DNA from: Niveispirillum irakense DSM 11586
GTDB taxonomy: Bacteria; Pseudomonadota; Alphaproteobacteria; Azospirillales; Azospirillaceae
Assembly (NCBI RefSeq): GCF_000429645.1
Contig: NZ_AUCG01000002.1
Coordinates: 84,526 to 148,525, forward strand
DNA: 64,000 nucleotides
Direction of reading: 5' to 3'
Part shown: one piece after another, positions 62,893-64,000 of the stretch
Layout of the letters: each line of letters begins with the position of its first letter
Numbering within the stretch: the stretch's first letter is position 1
Program-made: the position numbers and the translations under genes
Notes under the pieces: model-generated
Seen by the model: only the letters and a program-made list of their open reading frames with translations
Databases searched by the model: none
What the model was told of the DNA's origin: nothing

Positions 62893-63376
62893 GATCGGAA
62901 AGCAGACCGCGCAGCGCGCCCGGCTCTGCCATCGCGCGGGGCAGCAGGGCGGCCGGGTCGATATCGGGCTTGGCCAGGACCAGGAACAGGATGGCCAGCA
63001 CGGCCATCAGGATGGTGCCGCCCACCAGCGGATAGGTCGGCCTGGGCAGGGGGGCATCTTCCTTGAACAGGCGGATGATGATCAGGCCGGATGCGATATG
63101 CATCAGGACCAGCAGGGCGACGAAAGCCAGTTTCAAAGAGAACCAGGCAACAAAAGTCTCCCGCAGGAAGATCAGCGCCGTGCCGCTGCCCACCGCGATG
63201 AAGGCGGCGGGCGAGAGCAGCATGACATAGGAAAAGCGCACCACGCCCTGCAGGCGGAACAACTCATCCCCGGCGGGCACGGCAAAGCGCCGCGCATAAA
63301 GCAGCGGCAGGGCCAGCAGCCCTCCGGCCCAGATGGCGATGGCCGCGATATGGATGAATTTCAGCAAGGCGATCAT
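62870..63376 (-). CDS. CopD family membrane protein
   Basis: A 168-residue protein with four helices and the CopD-like N-terminus FIHIAAIAIWAGGLLALPLL, with conserved His and Trp that may bind copper. ETFVAWFSLKLAFVALLVLM and the helix IASGLIIIRLF follow. Its position next to a haem-copper oxidase suggests a role in copper supply or oxidase assembly. ATG at 63376 with CCGGCAATG context and no strong ribosome site. It converges on the DUF2231 gene. Confidence 0.83.
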   Translation of the reverse strand: MIALLKFIHIAAIAIWAGGLLALPLLYARRFAVPAGDELFRLQGVVRFSYVMLLSPAAFIAVGSGTALIFLRETFVAWFSLKLAFVALLVLMHIASGLIIIRLFKEDAPLPRPTYPLVGGTILMAVLAILFLVLAKPDIDPAALLPRAMAEPGALRGLLSDLNPWTTP

Positions 63377-63529
63377 TGCCGGTCCGGGAATTTTGGGGGC
63401 GGGGACGGAAAAGGGACATGAGGGTTAACATCCCCACCCGCCCGCCGTTCCCGACGGGGCCTAGGAAAGGCCCGTTGCCGGCCCCATATGGGATGGCAAC
63501 AAATTCTTCATTTTTCCGTGAGAAAGTTG

Positions 63530-63577
63530 TTGCACCGTCATTCTGGTGCGCCTATACAGCGCCTCCCACGACGGCGG
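63530..63577 (+). promoter_or_regulatory. upstream rRNA-type promoter (P1)
   Basis: TTGCAC (63530-63535) and TATACA (63553-63558) are 17 bases apart, followed by GCGCCTCCCACGACGGCGG (63559-63577). The start-site sequence is nearly repeated at the second promoter 292 bases downstream, so the two are duplicates. Tandem promoters of this type, reading out of the window, are typical of rRNA operons. Confidence 0.55.
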
Positions 63578-63821
63578 TGCTTGTTGGTTTTGCAGTTGTC
63601 GGGATTGGTGGTTCTGGGGTTTCTCAGTATTGCCATGGTTCTTTGAAGGGTTTTGCTCTTCGGACAAGTGGATTTAACTATTGCCCCTGTTGGGTTGCTG
63701 GTTTCTGGATTTGGGTCTGGGTGCTGGTGATTAGGCGGGATGGTTGGCCGGGTTTTGGTTTGCTTGGGTTTAGCGGTTTGGTTGCTGCTGAATAAAAAAG
63801 CGAACGGATGAAAAAAACTGG
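63578..63821 (+). other. G/T-rich spacer between two tandem promoters
   Basis: The plus strand here is very poor in C and A, with many GGTT, TTGG and GGGTTT words, unlike any other part of the window. An open frame runs through it (63376-63795) but has no ribosome site and no protein-like composition. The stretch is likely an untranslated leader transcribed from the first promoter. Confidence 0.4.
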
Positions 63822-63870
63822 TTGACTGGTTGGTTGGGGTTGGCTAGAAAGCGCTCCACCGACGCGGCGG
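63822..63870 (+). promoter_or_regulatory. downstream rRNA-type promoter (P2)
   Basis: TTGACT (63822-63827) and TAGAAA (63845-63850) are 17 bases apart, followed by GCGCTCCACCGACGCGGCGG (63851-63870), nearly the same start region as P1. An A-rich run (63808-63817) just upstream could serve as an UP element. No gene begins before the window ends at 64000; a 16S rRNA gene is expected beyond it. Confidence 0.6.
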
Positions 63871-64000
63871 CGACAAGCTGCCGGGCGATGGTTTCGCAGT
63901 CTCTGAGTTTGGCGGTTATGCGCTGGATGGGGATTGCAACGGCGAGATCCTCCTGCTTTTGTGGGTGCCGGTTTCGGTCTTCTGATGGAGATCGGGGCGA

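Noticed and set aside
63376..63795. Possible 139-residue protein at the right edge
   Set aside because: It runs through a promoter and a G/T-skewed spacer, has no ribosome site, and its composition (many Gly, Trp, Phe, Val) follows from the base skew.

Overview
The window reads as one GC-rich (roughly 65%), tightly packed chromosomal segment of an alphaproteobacterium. A relative of Azospirillum/Niveispirillum (Rhodospirillales) is my best guess, from the overall gene repertoire only. Class-level markers are an F1-ATPase zeta inhibitor (DUF1476), the twin-transmembrane protein/PduO/EtfBA/Hbd run, an ArgJ-MutT pair, tsaE-amgK-murU-addB, a class I lysyl-tRNA synthetase, Coq7 and an ScfR/RamB-type regulator facing aceA. 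I see no prophage, insertion sequence, CRISPR array or conjugation gene. It is mostly housekeeping and central metabolism with a few accessory modules.

Layout. 0.2-5.9 kb: acyl-CoA ligase, GNAT, a DJ-1/PfpI protein without its catalytic Cys, an EEP-family phosphodiesterase, ATPase zeta subunit, TANGO2-like NRDE protein. 6-10.4 kb: purC, purS, two tandem secreted paralogues of unknown function, htpG. 10.5-17 kb: MFS exporter/Nudix operon (minus strand), then twin-TM protein, cobalamin adenosyltransferase, etfB, etfA, hbd. 17-21 kb: L,D-transpeptidase, MepK-like Tat-exported endopeptidase, K+ channel. 21-27.6 kb (minus): AAA ATPase, tsaE, amgK, murU, addB. 27.8-34.2 kb: ferredoxin-NADP reductase, DUF1289 and amine-oxidase-like flavoprotein, sensor histidine kinase, first patatin. 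34.2-44.4 kb: trhO, class I lysS, second patatin with a membrane protein, sterol-desaturase-like hydroxylase, AidB-like dehydrogenase, SDR, tandem-GNAT protein. 44.4-53 kb: XRE-cupin regulator, aceA with divergent regulator, VapBC, argJ-mutT, SIMPL protein, GST, GNAT. 53-64 kb: MacAB-like exporter, dsbB-coq7, tRNA-Leu(CAA), an aa3-type oxidase operon with fused subunits I+III, DUF2231 and CopD proteins, and two tandem promoters that look like the start of an rRNA operon lying beyond the window.

Functional themes are fatty-acid/acetate metabolism (ligase, ETF, Hbd, AidB-like dehydrogenase, isocitrate lyase), peptidoglycan remodelling and recycling (LdtD-like, MepK-like, AmgK, MurU), respiration (zeta inhibitor, Coq7, oxidase) and lipid-acting hydrolases (two patatins). 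Three copies of a bipartite hairpin repeat sit between genes at 10.4, 14.9 and 24.0 kb; one separates etfB from etfA.

I found no clearly new multi-gene system. The best candidates for new biology are the two tandem secreted paralogues beside purS/htpG, the AT-rich, repeat-flanked AAA ATPase ahead of tsaE, the patatin/membrane-protein pair, two enzyme-family members lacking catalytic residues (DJ-1 and SDR), and addB without a neighbouring addA. All functions are inferred by reading the sequence; no database search was possible.
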